Origin: Candidatus Bipolaricaulota bacterium
Lineage (GTDB): Bacteria; Bipolaricaulota; Bipolaricaulia; UBA7950; UBA9294
Length of the DNA stretch: 15,346 nucleotides
Assembly: GCA_030612485.1 (NCBI GenBank)
Contig: JAUWNS010000043.1
Location: 1 to 15,346 of the forward strand
Reading direction: 5' to 3'
Shown one piece after another: positions 5,717 through 12,613 of the stretch. The notes beneath the pieces were generated by a model. That model had not been told where the DNA came from. It made no database searches and saw nothing but the letters and a program-made list of their open reading frames with translations. The position numbers and the translations under genes are program-made. Each line of letters starts with the position of its first letter. Position 1 is the stretch's first letter.

Positions 5717-7096
5717 ATGGATATTGCCAGGCTCATCGCAGAACGTAACGGAGATAATTACGATCTGCACAAGGAATACGTCAACCCTGGGTTCGCCCGG
5801 GTTCTCAAGATCATCGGTTACGATGAGGTCTATACCAAGGGGGAAGGTCCCTATCTTTACGATCAGGCGGGGAACAAGTACCTTGATTTCCTCGGAGGGT
5901 ACGGGGTCTACAACCTCGGACGGAACCACCCCAAGATCAAGCAGGTCCTGCATGACCTGCTCGACCTCGATCGCCCAAACATGATTCAGATGGACTGCCC
6001 CTTGCTCGCCGGTATGCTGGCGGAGCGATTAACGCAGATGGGAAAGAAGAGCTATCCCGGACTCGATGCGGTCTTCTTCACCAACTCCGGAGCCGAATCG
6101 GTCGAAGGGTCGCTCAAGTTCGCCCGCGCAGCGACCGGCCGCGATCGGTTCGTCTACCTCGATCACGCCTTCCACGGCCTCACCCTGGGGGCGCTCTCGG
6201 TCAACGGGAGCGAGCACTTCACCTCCGGGTTCGGAACCCTCCTCCCAGCGACGCCGGTTCCGATGAACGATCTCGATGCCCTGGAACGCGAGCTGAAGAA
6301 GGGAGATGTTGCGGCATTCATCGCCGAGCCGATCCAGGGGAAGGGGGTCTATATCCCGGATGAGCGTTTTCTCCCAGAGGCACAGCGCCTCTGCCACGAG
6401 TATAAGACACTCTTCATCGTTGATGAGGTTCAGGCTGGGCTCGGTCGAACGGGCCGTTTCTTCTGCGGGGAGCGCTGGGGAATCTCTCCAGACATCGTCC
6501 CCATCTCCAAGGCCCTTAGTGGTGGCTACGTCCCGGTCGGGGCGATACTCACGCGGCGCGAGATCCACAGCAAGGTCTTCTCCGGCCTCGAACGCGCAGT
6601 CGTTCACTCGAATACGTTCGGGATGAACGAGCTGGCGATGGGAGCGGGGCTGGCAATGCTGGCGGTGTTGGAGGATGAGGATCTGATCGCAAACGCCGCC
6701 CGGATGGGAGAGCGCTTCCTGGCAGGCCTCGAACAACTGAAGGATCGTTACGAGATGGTGACGGACGTACGCGGAAAGGGACTGATGGTGGCGATCGAGT
6801 TTGGCCCGCCAAAATCGCTCAAGCTAAAGGGGGGATGGACCGCGCTCGAAAAAGTACAGGAGGGGCTCTTCGCCCAGATGGTGGTGATGGGGTTGATGCA
6901 CGATCACCGTCTTCTCACCCAGGTCTCCGGGCATCGGGTGAACATCATCAAGTTCCTCCCGCCACTCATCATCGGCGAGGAGGAGGTCGATTACGCCCTC
7001 GACGCCCTCGATAAGGTGCTCGCCGCCGCACACCGCTTCCCAGGCGGTCTGTGGCGAATGGGGAAGGCCCTCGTTAAAGGAGCGCTATCGCGCTGA
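5717..7096 (+). CDS. Class-III PLP-dependent aminotransferase
   Basis: A 459-residue fold-type I aminotransferase of the ornithine/GABA/acetylornithine group (class III). NSGAES (about 123-128) binds the PLP phosphate, AFHG (151-154) stacks on the ring, and FIVDEVQAGLGRTGRFF (about 233-249) contains the Asp236 that contacts the PLP nitrogen. SKALSGGYVPVGA contains the Schiff-base Lys265. The enzyme is cytoplasmic and moves an amino group from an omega- or alpha-amine to a 2-oxo acid; the substrate cannot be read from sequence. It is longer than the typical 400-residue members, with an N-terminal extension (MDIARLIAERNGDNYDL) and a C-terminal tail after the small domain. The ATG at 5717 is chosen because GGGGGTGG precedes it and because the frame upstream of it covers the promoter. 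No metabolic partner genes lie beside it. Confidence 0.93.
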   Translation: MDIARLIAERNGDNYDLHKEYVNPGFARVLKIIGYDEVYTKGEGPYLYDQAGNKYLDFLGGYGVYNLGRNHPKIKQVLHDLLDLDRPNMIQMDCPLLAGMLAERLTQMGKKSYPGLDAVFFTNSGAESVEGSLKFARAATGRDRFVYLDHAFHGLTLGALSVNGSEHFTSGFGTLLPATPVPMNDLDALERELKKGDVAAFIAEPIQGKGVYIPDERFLPEAQRLCHEYKTLFIVDEVQAGLGRTGRFFCGERWGISPDIVPISKALSGGYVPVGAILTRREIHSKVFSGLERAVVHSNTFGMNELAMGAGLAMLAVLEDEDLIANAARMGERFLAGLEQLKDRYEMVTDVRGKGLMVAIEFGPPKSLKLKGGWTALEKVQEGLFAQMVVMGLMHDHRLLTQVSGHRVNIIKFLPPLIIGEEEVDYALDALDKVLAAAHRFPGGLWRMGKALVKGALSR

Positions 7097-7104
7097 GCCC
7101 GGTA

Positions 7105-7170
7105 AGGGGGAGGGGGAGACACGGGGACGCGGAGATCTCCGCGGCGTCAGTGCCCAGCCACGATGGATGA
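7105..7170 (+). terminator. GC-rich palindromes downstream of the aminotransferase
   Basis: CGCGGAGATCTCCGCG (7128-7143) is a perfect 16-bp palindrome. It sits in a G-rich tract with a loose 9-base phasing (gacacgggg, acgcggaga) that resembles the other phased repeats of the window. A terminator role is likely from position, but there is no T run. Confidence 0.4.
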
Positions 7171-7344
7171 TCACCTTATGGATCATCACATCACGCAAAA
7201 GACAAGGTTTGCCCTCAGTGTCCTGGCTCGCTACAGAGGCAGGGGGTCGTCAACAGACACGAGCGAACCTCGATATTGCGTGGACTACTCGTAGATGGAC
7301 TAGACAAGTTCATCCAAATCCAGCTGTAGACCCCATGGGGCAGG

Positions 7345-7683
7345 TTACGTCTTGCGGTACTTGATCCGCAACGCCGAGACCGGCATCCCAATGGCGACAG
7401 CAAGCAGAGCGAGGTTTCCGAGATCCAGTGGAGTACCGGCCGGACCGTAATTAAGCCAACCAAACACGATTGCGACGGCGATCGCAGCCGGACCAGCGAT
7501 GGCCAATCCCCAGGCCGCGTGACGCGAGAGCAGGCGCTCCAGGGATTCAGCGGCCCTAAGGGACAGCCCCATCATCGCACCGAACCAGATGATTCTCACT
7601 ACCGCTGTAGACTGGATAGTGAGAAGTAAGATAGGAAACGCGACCAATAACAACACAGGACCCAGATCCTTGAGCTTTTTCAT
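7345..7683 (-). CDS. Small integral membrane protein (unknown)
   Basis: A 112-residue protein with no recognised family. The start at 7683 (MKKLKDLG) is chosen because AGGAGG lies 5 bases before it; the open frame extends 12 codons further up without a ribosome site. Hydrophobic segments lie at about residues 8-24, 27-42, 58-75 and 85-102, joined by a short basic loop (RAAESLERLLSRHAAW). The C-terminus is basic (RIKYRKT), suggesting a cytoplasmic tail. It lies 124 bases downstream of the second Cys-rich exported gene on the same strand and could be read from the same promoter. The 248 bases between it and the aminotransferase hold only short inverted repeats, among them GATGATC/GATCATC around 7167-7190. 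Confidence 0.65.
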   Translation of the reverse strand: MKKLKDLGPVLLLVAFPILLLTIQSTAVVRIIWFGAMMGLSLRAAESLERLLSRHAAWGLAIAGPAAIAVAIVFGWLNYGPAGTPLDLGNLALLAVAIGMPVSALRIKYRKT

Positions 7684-7807
7684 GCATGCCTCCTCAGTCC
7701 GGAGCTGCTGAGCAGCCAATGGAACCCATCCCAGACAGGTTGTTCAGAGATAGTCTGAGCCATCCTAGAGTCGCTATTCTGACCCAAATTGGCTATAACA
7801 CATGCCG

Positions 7808-8251
7808 CTACTCAACAAAAACCCATCCACATGACTTGTGGCGGGTGTATTCCCATTCCACGCAGTACTCGCAGTTAGGACACGCATTACAGATCACGGC
7901 ACATCCTACGGCACACGAAACTCCCCACCAGTACCCGCCGACGCCAGCACACACAAGCGCGCATCCACCGACACAAGGGATGTAGCATGAGTCGCAGTTG
8001 CGAGTATCGTAGTCCAGACACTCCTTCGTCCACCACACGATGCATTGCCACTCCATTGCAGATTCCGTCGCCACCTCGGGTTCGATCGCATCATCGGACT
8101 GATTATCACTGCAGCTCCCTTGAACTAACGCGATCCCTGCGCCAGATGCCGAGTTGGAGCAACCGCAGTCTCCTTTGCTGCTCTCAGCTAGAGACGCAAC
8201 GCCCACTAACAGAACAACCATGAAGACAAGCACAACAAGTCTTTTACACAT
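7808..8251 (-). CDS. Exported Cys/Gly-rich protein with CxxxC ladder (unknown)
   Basis: A 147-residue exported protein with no family I can name with confidence. The ATG at 8251 follows an AGGAGGAG site and gives a signal peptide (MCKRLVVLVFMVVLLVGVASLA). The open frame runs 51 codons further up through the promoter, so that part is not coding. The mature chain has 17 Cys. It begins with a DCGCSNS motif, then an acidic low-complexity linker (DDAIEPEVATES), then a hydrophobic Cys/Gly segment at about residues 85-135. Cys spacing there is x2, x3, x3, x3, then x11 across GGYWWG, then x3, x3, x2, x2, x2. Paired CxxxC runs on either side of a Gly turn suggest two antiparallel helices stapled by disulfides, as in alpha-hairpinins or, more loosely, halocin-C8-type peptides. 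This is inference only. A strong promoter lies directly upstream. Confidence 0.75.
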   Translation of the reverse strand: MCKRLVVLVFMVVLLVGVASLAESSKGDCGCSNSASGAGIALVQGSCSDNQSDDAIEPEVATESAMEWQCIVWWTKECLDYDTRNCDSCYIPCVGGCALVCAGVGGYWWGVSCAVGCAVICNACPNCEYCVEWEYTRHKSCGWVFVE

Positions 8252-8279
8252 ACCACTCCTCCTAGTCATTTGTAGAACT

Positions 8280-8308
8280 ATTATAGCACAAATTAGCGCT
8301 GATGTGAA
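8280..8308 (-). promoter_or_regulatory. Strong promoter of the CxxxC exported protein
   Basis: On the minus strand -35 TTCACA (8303-8308), 17-base spacer, perfect -10 TATAAT (8280-8285), 28 bases before the ATG. This is the best sigma-70 promoter in the window. An inverted repeat ATATTCT/AGAATAT (8322-8341) lies 13 bases upstream of the -35 and may be an operator or the end signal of the peptidase gene. Confidence 0.72.
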
Positions 8309-8400
8309 GGGTTTCCTATTTATATTCTTCCACGAGAATATCTGGCGAATTTGGGAGATTGGGCTACATCTTCGCTCTTGGAGTGCCGAGTTTTTTCGGA

Positions 8401-9531
8401 TCATTGATTCTGACGGTCGATCCCATGCAGCATCTCCCAGACGAATTCTGCTGTACGACTGAGTGCAGCAGCGGAGACATGCTCCACTGTATCCTCGCAG
8501 GTATGCCAGTAGGGGAGAGAGTTGGTCTGTGGATCACTTCCCGCGAGACAGATCGCACGGTAGCCCAGCCGCCGTAGGGTCTGCACCTCATCGACGACCG
8601 GCATCACCCCTGGCTTCACATTGAGATCGGATCGCCTCTTCGCAGCCTCTTCCGCAAAACTAAGGAGCTCTGGATCGGGCCGATAGTGACTAAGGATACC
8701 CTCCTGCGCGAGGTAACAGAGCTCCCCTCCGCCGACTCCTTCCAGGTCGATGAAGAGAGCATCGTGAAGCTCGGGGTGTTCCTTTAGAAGGACCTTCAAC
8801 CCGCGATGATCGACCTCTTCGGCGCCGGTAAACGCAAACCAGAGTTCGGTCGTTTCGAGCGGTTCCCTTGCGAGTTGCGCTGCCAGCCCTAGGTTGACCG
8901 CAACGCTCGCTGCGTTGTCGTTCGCCCCCGGCGAATAAGGACAACGCATCTCCGCAAAGAGGACGATCAGCGTTGCCAGGGCATAGATCGCGCCAGCTAG
9001 GGAGACAAAATAGGGCCAACCCCATCCGCTTGCGGCCCCAAGAAGGAGAAGGAGCCCAATGGCACTGTAGACAATGAGAGTCGCGATCGAGCCAGCCTTG
9101 ATCGTCACAGTCTTCCCCGCGCGCCACACGAGGCGACAGCGGTTGCTGTCCAAGTGGGAGATGACTACGACTATCTGAGAGGTCTTTCCTGTTGAAGCGA
9201 TGCGAGCAACGACGTTCCGGCTCGTAACGCGAGGAAGGAGGAACCAGAAGGGGCTGTCGGCACGGGTGATCGCCCACCACAGGAGCGGCGCGGCAAGAGA
9301 AGCGAGGAGTGCAGCCGGAAAGCGAATCCACTCTGACAAAGGGTAGAGCGCGATCCCACAGAGGCTTATAAGGGCGGCAGTGATGGGAAACCAGTTCATC
9401 TCCGCGACGGCGCGGAAAGAACGTTCCTCTATCGACAGGCCAAGGTGTTGCAGCCGGTCGCGGACGTAGTGAGCTGCTTCTTCCTCTCCGACCGTTCCCG
9501 TCCCGCGCGGCCCAATCTCCTGGGCGAGCAC
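8401..9531 (-). CDS. Membrane-embedded M28 family metallopeptidase (start uncertain)
   Basis: At least 376 residues of an M28 (aminopeptidase-type) di-zinc peptidase. Metal-site motifs are SHLDSN (His126), SPGANDNAAS (Asp205 bridging), TGAEEV (Glu238/239), FIDLEG (Asp262) and YWHTCEDT (His343). Four hydrophobic segments lie at about 47-63, 72-88, 150-168 and 173-193. The last two sit between His126 and Asp205, a gap that is only 10-15 residues in soluble M28 enzymes. The catalytic domain therefore appears to be attached through, or interrupted by, a membrane hairpin. The only usual start is GTG at 9531, which lacks a ribosome site. Coding-like sequence (RERFEKDFLLAHVK) continues upstream to a GAGGAGAG at 9588-9595 with no ATG/GTG/TTG after it. 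The GNAT gene ends in the same frame just upstream, and the two are probably one operon. Confidence 0.87.
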   Translation of the reverse strand: MLAQEIGPRGTGTVGEEEAAHYVRDRLQHLGLSIEERSFRAVAEMNWFPITAALISLCGIALYPLSEWIRFPAALLASLAAPLLWWAITRADSPFWFLLPRVTSRNVVARIASTGKTSQIVVVISHLDSNRCRLVWRAGKTVTIKAGSIATLIVYSAIGLLLLLGAASGWGWPYFVSLAGAIYALATLIVLFAEMRCPYSPGANDNAASVAVNLGLAAQLAREPLETTELWFAFTGAEEVDHRGLKVLLKEHPELHDALFIDLEGVGGGELCYLAQEGILSHYRPDPELLSFAEEAAKRRSDLNVKPGVMPVVDEVQTLRRLGYRAICLAGSDPQTNSLPYWHTCEDTVEHVSAAALSRTAEFVWEMLHGIDRQNQ

Positions 9532-9621
9532 CTTTACGTGTGCGAGTAGGAAATCCTTTTCGAACCGTTCCCTTGTGCGCGTCTTTAACTCTCCTCTACT
9601 TCCCAGCCCAATTATGGACTT

Positions 9622-10632
9622 CTACTCTACTGACTGCGTGCTCAGGTCCTTACCGGCGCGGAGTTCCTTCTCGTAGGCGTGGCTCTGACGATTGACGTGC
9701 ATTCCCGCTCGCTCATAGAGGCGTGTTGCCCCGGTGAGGCTCGTCGCGTCTACATCGAGGCCGACCTTACGGATCCCCCGGCGATAGAGTTCCCCGAAGG
9801 AGTGGTGCAGAAGGGCCAACCCCAACCCTTGCCGCCGCCAGGGACGACGAACCCCGAGGACCCCCACGTAGCCCATCTTCGGATCCTCATGGGACTTGGG
9901 CCAGCACATGGATACCCCCGCGATCTCCTCACCTTCCATTGCCAGAAACCAGAGGGACGGATCGAAGTCAGGATCGTGTGAGGTCTGGTGACGCCACCGT
10001 TCGAGTTCGTCCTCGATGGGGGATTCCACGTACCCCCAGTGGTCCTTGAAGGCATCTCGTATGGCGAGCGCGAGTGCACGGTCATCGGGCTTGTCAGCGA
10101 AGGTGCACAAGGTAATCCCCTCGGGCCACGTTGTGGATGCAGGTGGAGACTCCAAGTCGATCACCATCTGCCAGAAATGGCGGATGGGTACAAATCCGTG
10201 CCTCTCAAGGAGCTCCCGAGTCGATCTATCCTGCTCCAGGACACCGTGAGACAGGGTCACGCGCGCCCCCTCCGGAGCCTTGGAAATTGCCAGACGTGCC
10301 CTCTCTTCCGCCCAATCGAGAAGATAACTCCCGATCCCCTGATCATTGTAATCGGAGTTAATGATGCTCTCGCACCGGACTTGCACGTGCGGCTCGGCAG
10401 CATCGTATACATAGGCGTCACCGATAAGCTGTCCCGTTCGGTCAAGGACGAGGCAGGTATCGGTTTCCAGATCGAACCCCGGCGTCTGACACTGGGTGCG
10501 CAGCCGCTGCTCCGTGAGTGGCTCGACACCGATGAGCTCGCGCGAGTGGGCGTTTTCCAATGCAACCACTGCGGGGACATCGTCCAACCTCATCGGTCGG
10601 GAGGTGTAACTATCGGGAAGGGGCGCATTCAT
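9622..10632 (-). CDS. Tandem GNAT acetyltransferase
   Basis: A 336-residue cytoplasmic protein made of two GNAT folds, as in mycothiol-synthase-like proteins. The N-terminal domain (about 10-160) has a degraded acetyl-CoA motif (NDQGIGSYLLDWAEERA). The C-terminal domain (about 165-325) keeps a full one (GVRRPWRRQGLGLALL) followed by DVDATSLTGATRLYERAGM, so it is probably the active half. The acyl acceptor is unknown; an assignment to mycothiol synthesis is not supported by neighbours. The ATG at 10632 is preceded by AAGGAGAGG. A promoter lies at 10668-10695. The stop (TAG, 9622-9624) is followed by the M28 peptidase in the same reading frame, probably as the next gene of the operon. Confidence 0.88.
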   Translation of the reverse strand: MNAPLPDSYTSRPMRLDDVPAVVALENAHSRELIGVEPLTEQRLRTQCQTPGFDLETDTCLVLDRTGQLIGDAYVYDAAEPHVQVRCESIINSDYNDQGIGSYLLDWAEERARLAISKAPEGARVTLSHGVLEQDRSTRELLERHGFVPIRHFWQMVIDLESPPASTTWPEGITLCTFADKPDDRALALAIRDAFKDHWGYVESPIEDELERWRHQTSHDPDFDPSLWFLAMEGEEIAGVSMCWPKSHEDPKMGYVGVLGVRRPWRRQGLGLALLHHSFGELYRRGIRKVGLDVDATSLTGATRLYERAGMHVNRQSHAYEKELRAGKDLSTQSVE

Positions 10633-10667
10633 AACCTCTCCTTTTCTTACAAATTCGGGATTGAGCC

Positions 10668-10695
10668 ATTATAAAGGGGATTGTCCCACTGCGAA
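10668..10695 (-). promoter_or_regulatory. Promoter of the tandem GNAT / M28 unit
   Basis: On the minus strand -35 TTCGCA (10690-10695), 16-base spacer, perfect -10 TATAAT (10668-10673), about 36 bases before the ATG. Confidence 0.55.
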
Positions 10696-11129
10696 AGGGT
10701 CGCGGAAGACCGAACTTACCGAGGTACTTAACCTCAAGGTTCCCTGTTTAGGTTCCTTGTCACTTCAAGCGGATAGTGACTTCTAATTTCGGTTCGCGCG
10801 GGATGGATGCCAAAGAGAATTCACCACGAAGAGCACGAAGGACACGAAGAATGAAATTCGATGAGCTGTCGAATCAGGTAACCGGAAACTGAGCCCATGA
10901 TTGTTGAAGTTGTCCTATGAGCAGTGCCCTTGACCTCTTCGTGTCCTTCGTGGTGAAACAATTCTGTACCTCTGCGAGAGGCACAAGCTTAATGACTTGG
11001 GATAGCTCTGTAGCCTCAATCGCTCCTGTGTGACGTGCGTTACACTCGCACGGTCGCCCTTTCTCTGTTAGAGTATCCATGAGTGTTACGCGATCGAGTA
11101 TTTCAATGAGGAAATTCGGAGGTGCTGTA
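10696..11129. other. Intergenic region without a gene
   Basis: This stretch between the GNAT promoter and the nitroreductase shows no convincing coding frame or RNA gene. Its main content is the inverted 9-bp-phased repeat pair at 10819-10957. No clear sigma-70 promoter for the nitroreductase could be fixed in it. Confidence 0.5.
10819..10957. repeat. Inverted pair of 9-bp-phased repeats (MITE-like)
   Basis: The left arm (10819-10849) begins TTCACCACGAAG and continues with three ACGAAG-containing 9-base units. The right arm (10935-10957) is its reverse complement, lacking one 9-base unit. About 85 bases of non-repetitive sequence lie between the arms. The unit core is ACGAAGGAC. I recall such sequences as common intergenic repeats in environmental bacterial genomes; no transposase or target duplication is visible. 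Confidence 0.6.
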
Positions 11130-11630
11130 ATGTACGAAAATGTTCTTGAATTCATCACCAAACGGCGTTCGATCCGACAGTTTACTGGAGAGCCAATCGA
11201 GCGAGAAAGACTGGATGCGCTCTTGAAAGCGGCGATGGCAGCCCCATCGGCGAACAACAAACGACCGTGGCATTTTGTCGTCGTCACGGAGAAGGAGAAA
11301 ATCGTTGCCCTGTGTAAGGCACACCCGTACGCTGGGTTTGGCGTCGACGCCGGTGCGGTGATCATCCCATTCGGAGAGAAGGATGGCTACAAGTGGTTCG
11401 ATCAAGACATGGCTGCCGCCACGGAGAACCTCTTGCTCGCCGTGGCGAACCTCGGCCTTGGAGCGACGTGGTGCGGAATGGACAAGGCAAAACAGGGATC
11501 AATCTGCAGCCTTGTCGGCCTCCCCAACGATCAATACGCCTTCGCACTGGTTCCGATCGGTGTCCCCTCAGAGGAAAAGGCGTTACGGACTCAATACGAC
11601 AAAGAGAGGATTCACTGGGAACACTACTGA
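11130..11630 (+). CDS. Nitroreductase-family flavoprotein
   Basis: A 166-residue member of the short nitroreductase group, FMN-dependent NAD(P)H oxidoreductases acting as cytoplasmic homodimers. The N-terminus has the hallmark RRSIRQFTGEPI, where the Arg-Ser-Arg cluster binds FMN phosphate. APSANNKRPWHFVVV (about 37-51) and ENLLLAVANLGLGATWCGM (about 98-116) are the other family blocks. A four-residue ending WEHY follows the conserved basic stretch. The physiological substrate is unknown; such enzymes reduce nitro compounds, quinones or flavins. The ATG at 11130 is preferred to the upstream frame because GGAGG at 11118-11122 lies 7 bases before it. It ends 14 bases from the stop of the convergent B3/B4 gene with no clear terminator between. 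Confidence 0.92.
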   Translation: MYENVLEFITKRRSIRQFTGEPIERERLDALLKAAMAAPSANNKRPWHFVVVTEKEKIVALCKAHPYAGFGVDAGAVIIPFGEKDGYKWFDQDMAAATENLLLAVANLGLGATWCGMDKAKQGSICSLVGLPNDQYAFALVPIGVPSEEKALRTQYDKERIHWEHY

Positions 11631-11644
11631 AGCAGGGGCAAACG

Positions 11645-12334
11645 CTACGCGGTTACGACCTTAAATCCTACCGCTTCAGCCTCACAGTGCACCTTGAGGA
11701 GGTCGGCGTAGCGCGCTGCCCAACCTTCTAAGGAAGAGACAGGTTCATTCATTGGGGCGTAGAGGACTGCAATTACTCGCTTGGTTTCAGGGTGGATCTT
11801 CGTTGACATCGCGTCCTTTACCGGGTTTCCACACGGCTCCCAACCTTCTCCCACGCGACGGCAGACCAAGAGCAGGTCTTGGAGGTCGATTGTCTGCCCC
11901 GATCGATTGAAGATGTAAGATTCTTCGGGCCTCCCACTGCGCAGGAGGAGGTGTGTTCCTGATAGATCGGCGTCGAAGATCGTCCCCGGCAGACCGGAGG
12001 CGAGGCTGATAGCGTTGTTCACATCGACCGGCCCGTTCACGAGCGGAAATGATCCGGCAAGTGCAGCGCGCAGGAGAAACTCACTCGCTGGTTTGCCCCG
12101 TCCACTTGCGTGGTATTTCCCGTGCCGGAGCATCTTTCGCACGCGCTTTCTGAGTACAGCCGGTACGAACTCCTCACCTGCAACCGCTGCTTGGGTCAGG
12201 ATCTCGGCGAGGAATGCCGGTGTTTCCTCCGTAGGGCGCGGTGCCGCAATCCCCTCCGCCCAGATCAGTGCCGGAAGTACCGGTGAAGGATCCAGGCTCG
12301 GATCGAGATCAAGCCGATAGATGACTTCGCTCAT
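11645..12334 (-). CDS. B3/B4 tRNA-binding-domain protein
   Basis: A 229-residue stand-alone B3/B4-domain protein. This is the fold of the editing domain in the beta subunit of phenylalanyl-tRNA synthetase. Recognisable blocks are VLRKRVRKMLRHGKYHASGRGKP, SFPLVNGPVDVNNAISLASGLP, and EPCGNPVKDAMS followed by ETKRVIAVLYAP. Free-standing members exist in many bacteria and may act in trans on misacylated tRNA or related amino-acyl substrates, but their function is poorly known, so no precise role is claimed. The ATG at 12334 follows AAGGAGAG at good spacing. The leader carries a small hairpin right beside this site (12345-12359) and a candidate promoter at 12364-12393. Confidence 0.85.
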   Translation of the reverse strand: MSEVIYRLDLDPSLDPSPVLPALIWAEGIAAPRPTEETPAFLAEILTQAAVAGEEFVPAVLRKRVRKMLRHGKYHASGRGKPASEFLLRAALAGSFPLVNGPVDVNNAISLASGLPGTIFDADLSGTHLLLRSGRPEESYIFNRSGQTIDLQDLLLVCRRVGEGWEPCGNPVKDAMSTKIHPETKRVIAVLYAPMNEPVSSLEGWAARYADLLKVHCEAEAVGFKVVTA

Positions 12335-12344
12335 TTCTCTCCTT

Positions 12345-12359
12345 GTCGAGAACCTCGAC
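12345..12359 (-). promoter_or_regulatory. Leader hairpin abutting the ribosome site of the B3/B4 gene
   Basis: GTCGAG and CTCGAC form a perfect 6-bp stem with a 3-base loop. The stem ends directly next to the AAGGAG at 12339-12344, so it may influence ribosome access or simply shield the 5' end. Confidence 0.35.
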
Positions 12360-12363
12360 GCTC

Positions 12364-12393
12364 ATCCTACGCTAATCCCTACAGGGCTTGCAA
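12364..12393 (-). promoter_or_regulatory. Candidate promoter of the B3/B4 gene
   Basis: On the minus strand TTGCAA (12388-12393), 18-base spacer, TAGGAT (12364-12369). Both hexamers match consensus at four of six bases. Confidence 0.4.
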
Positions 12394-12439
12394 CCATGCT
12401 GCAAAGACGTGGTCCACATGCTTATAGGAAGATCCTCAC

Positions 12440-12499
12440 GCGCCAGAATCATGGCGCTTTGCAGTCGATTTAGATTGTAGCATTAGTGAATAGTCACTA
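12440..12499. repeat. Two small hairpins between the B3/B4 gene and the IS element
   Basis: GCGCCA/TGGCGC with a 6-base loop (12440-12457) and TAGTGA/TCACTA with a 4-base loop (12484-12499). Otherwise the 12394-12580 stretch shows no gene. Confidence 0.4.
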
Positions 12500-12589
12500 T
12501 AGTGCTCGACCACTAATTCCCCGGCTACCTGTTATTTCGAGTGGATGCCCAAAAATCGAGCTTGTCCGCAGTTTCGTAGTAAAAAGAAT

Positions 12590-12609
12590 CCCCGCCCTTC
12601 CGGACGGGG
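12590..12609. terminator. Right-end hairpin of the IS, likely also a terminator
   Basis: CCCCGCCC and GGACGGGG pair except for one C-A mismatch, around a TTCC loop. It directly follows the transposase stop. On the minus strand it is followed by GATTCTTTTT, which fits an intrinsic terminator. Confidence 0.65.
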
Positions 12610-12613
12610 CTTT

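Noticed and set aside
6029..6736. Long minus-strand frame inside the aminotransferase
   Set aside because: It is antisense to conserved PLP-enzyme motifs and has no recognisable product; this is a common artefact of GC-rich codon use.
7141..7200. Inverted repeat GATGATC/GATCATC as a riboswitch or CRISPR-like element
   Set aside because: It is a single short pair with no repeat array and no conserved aptamer features.
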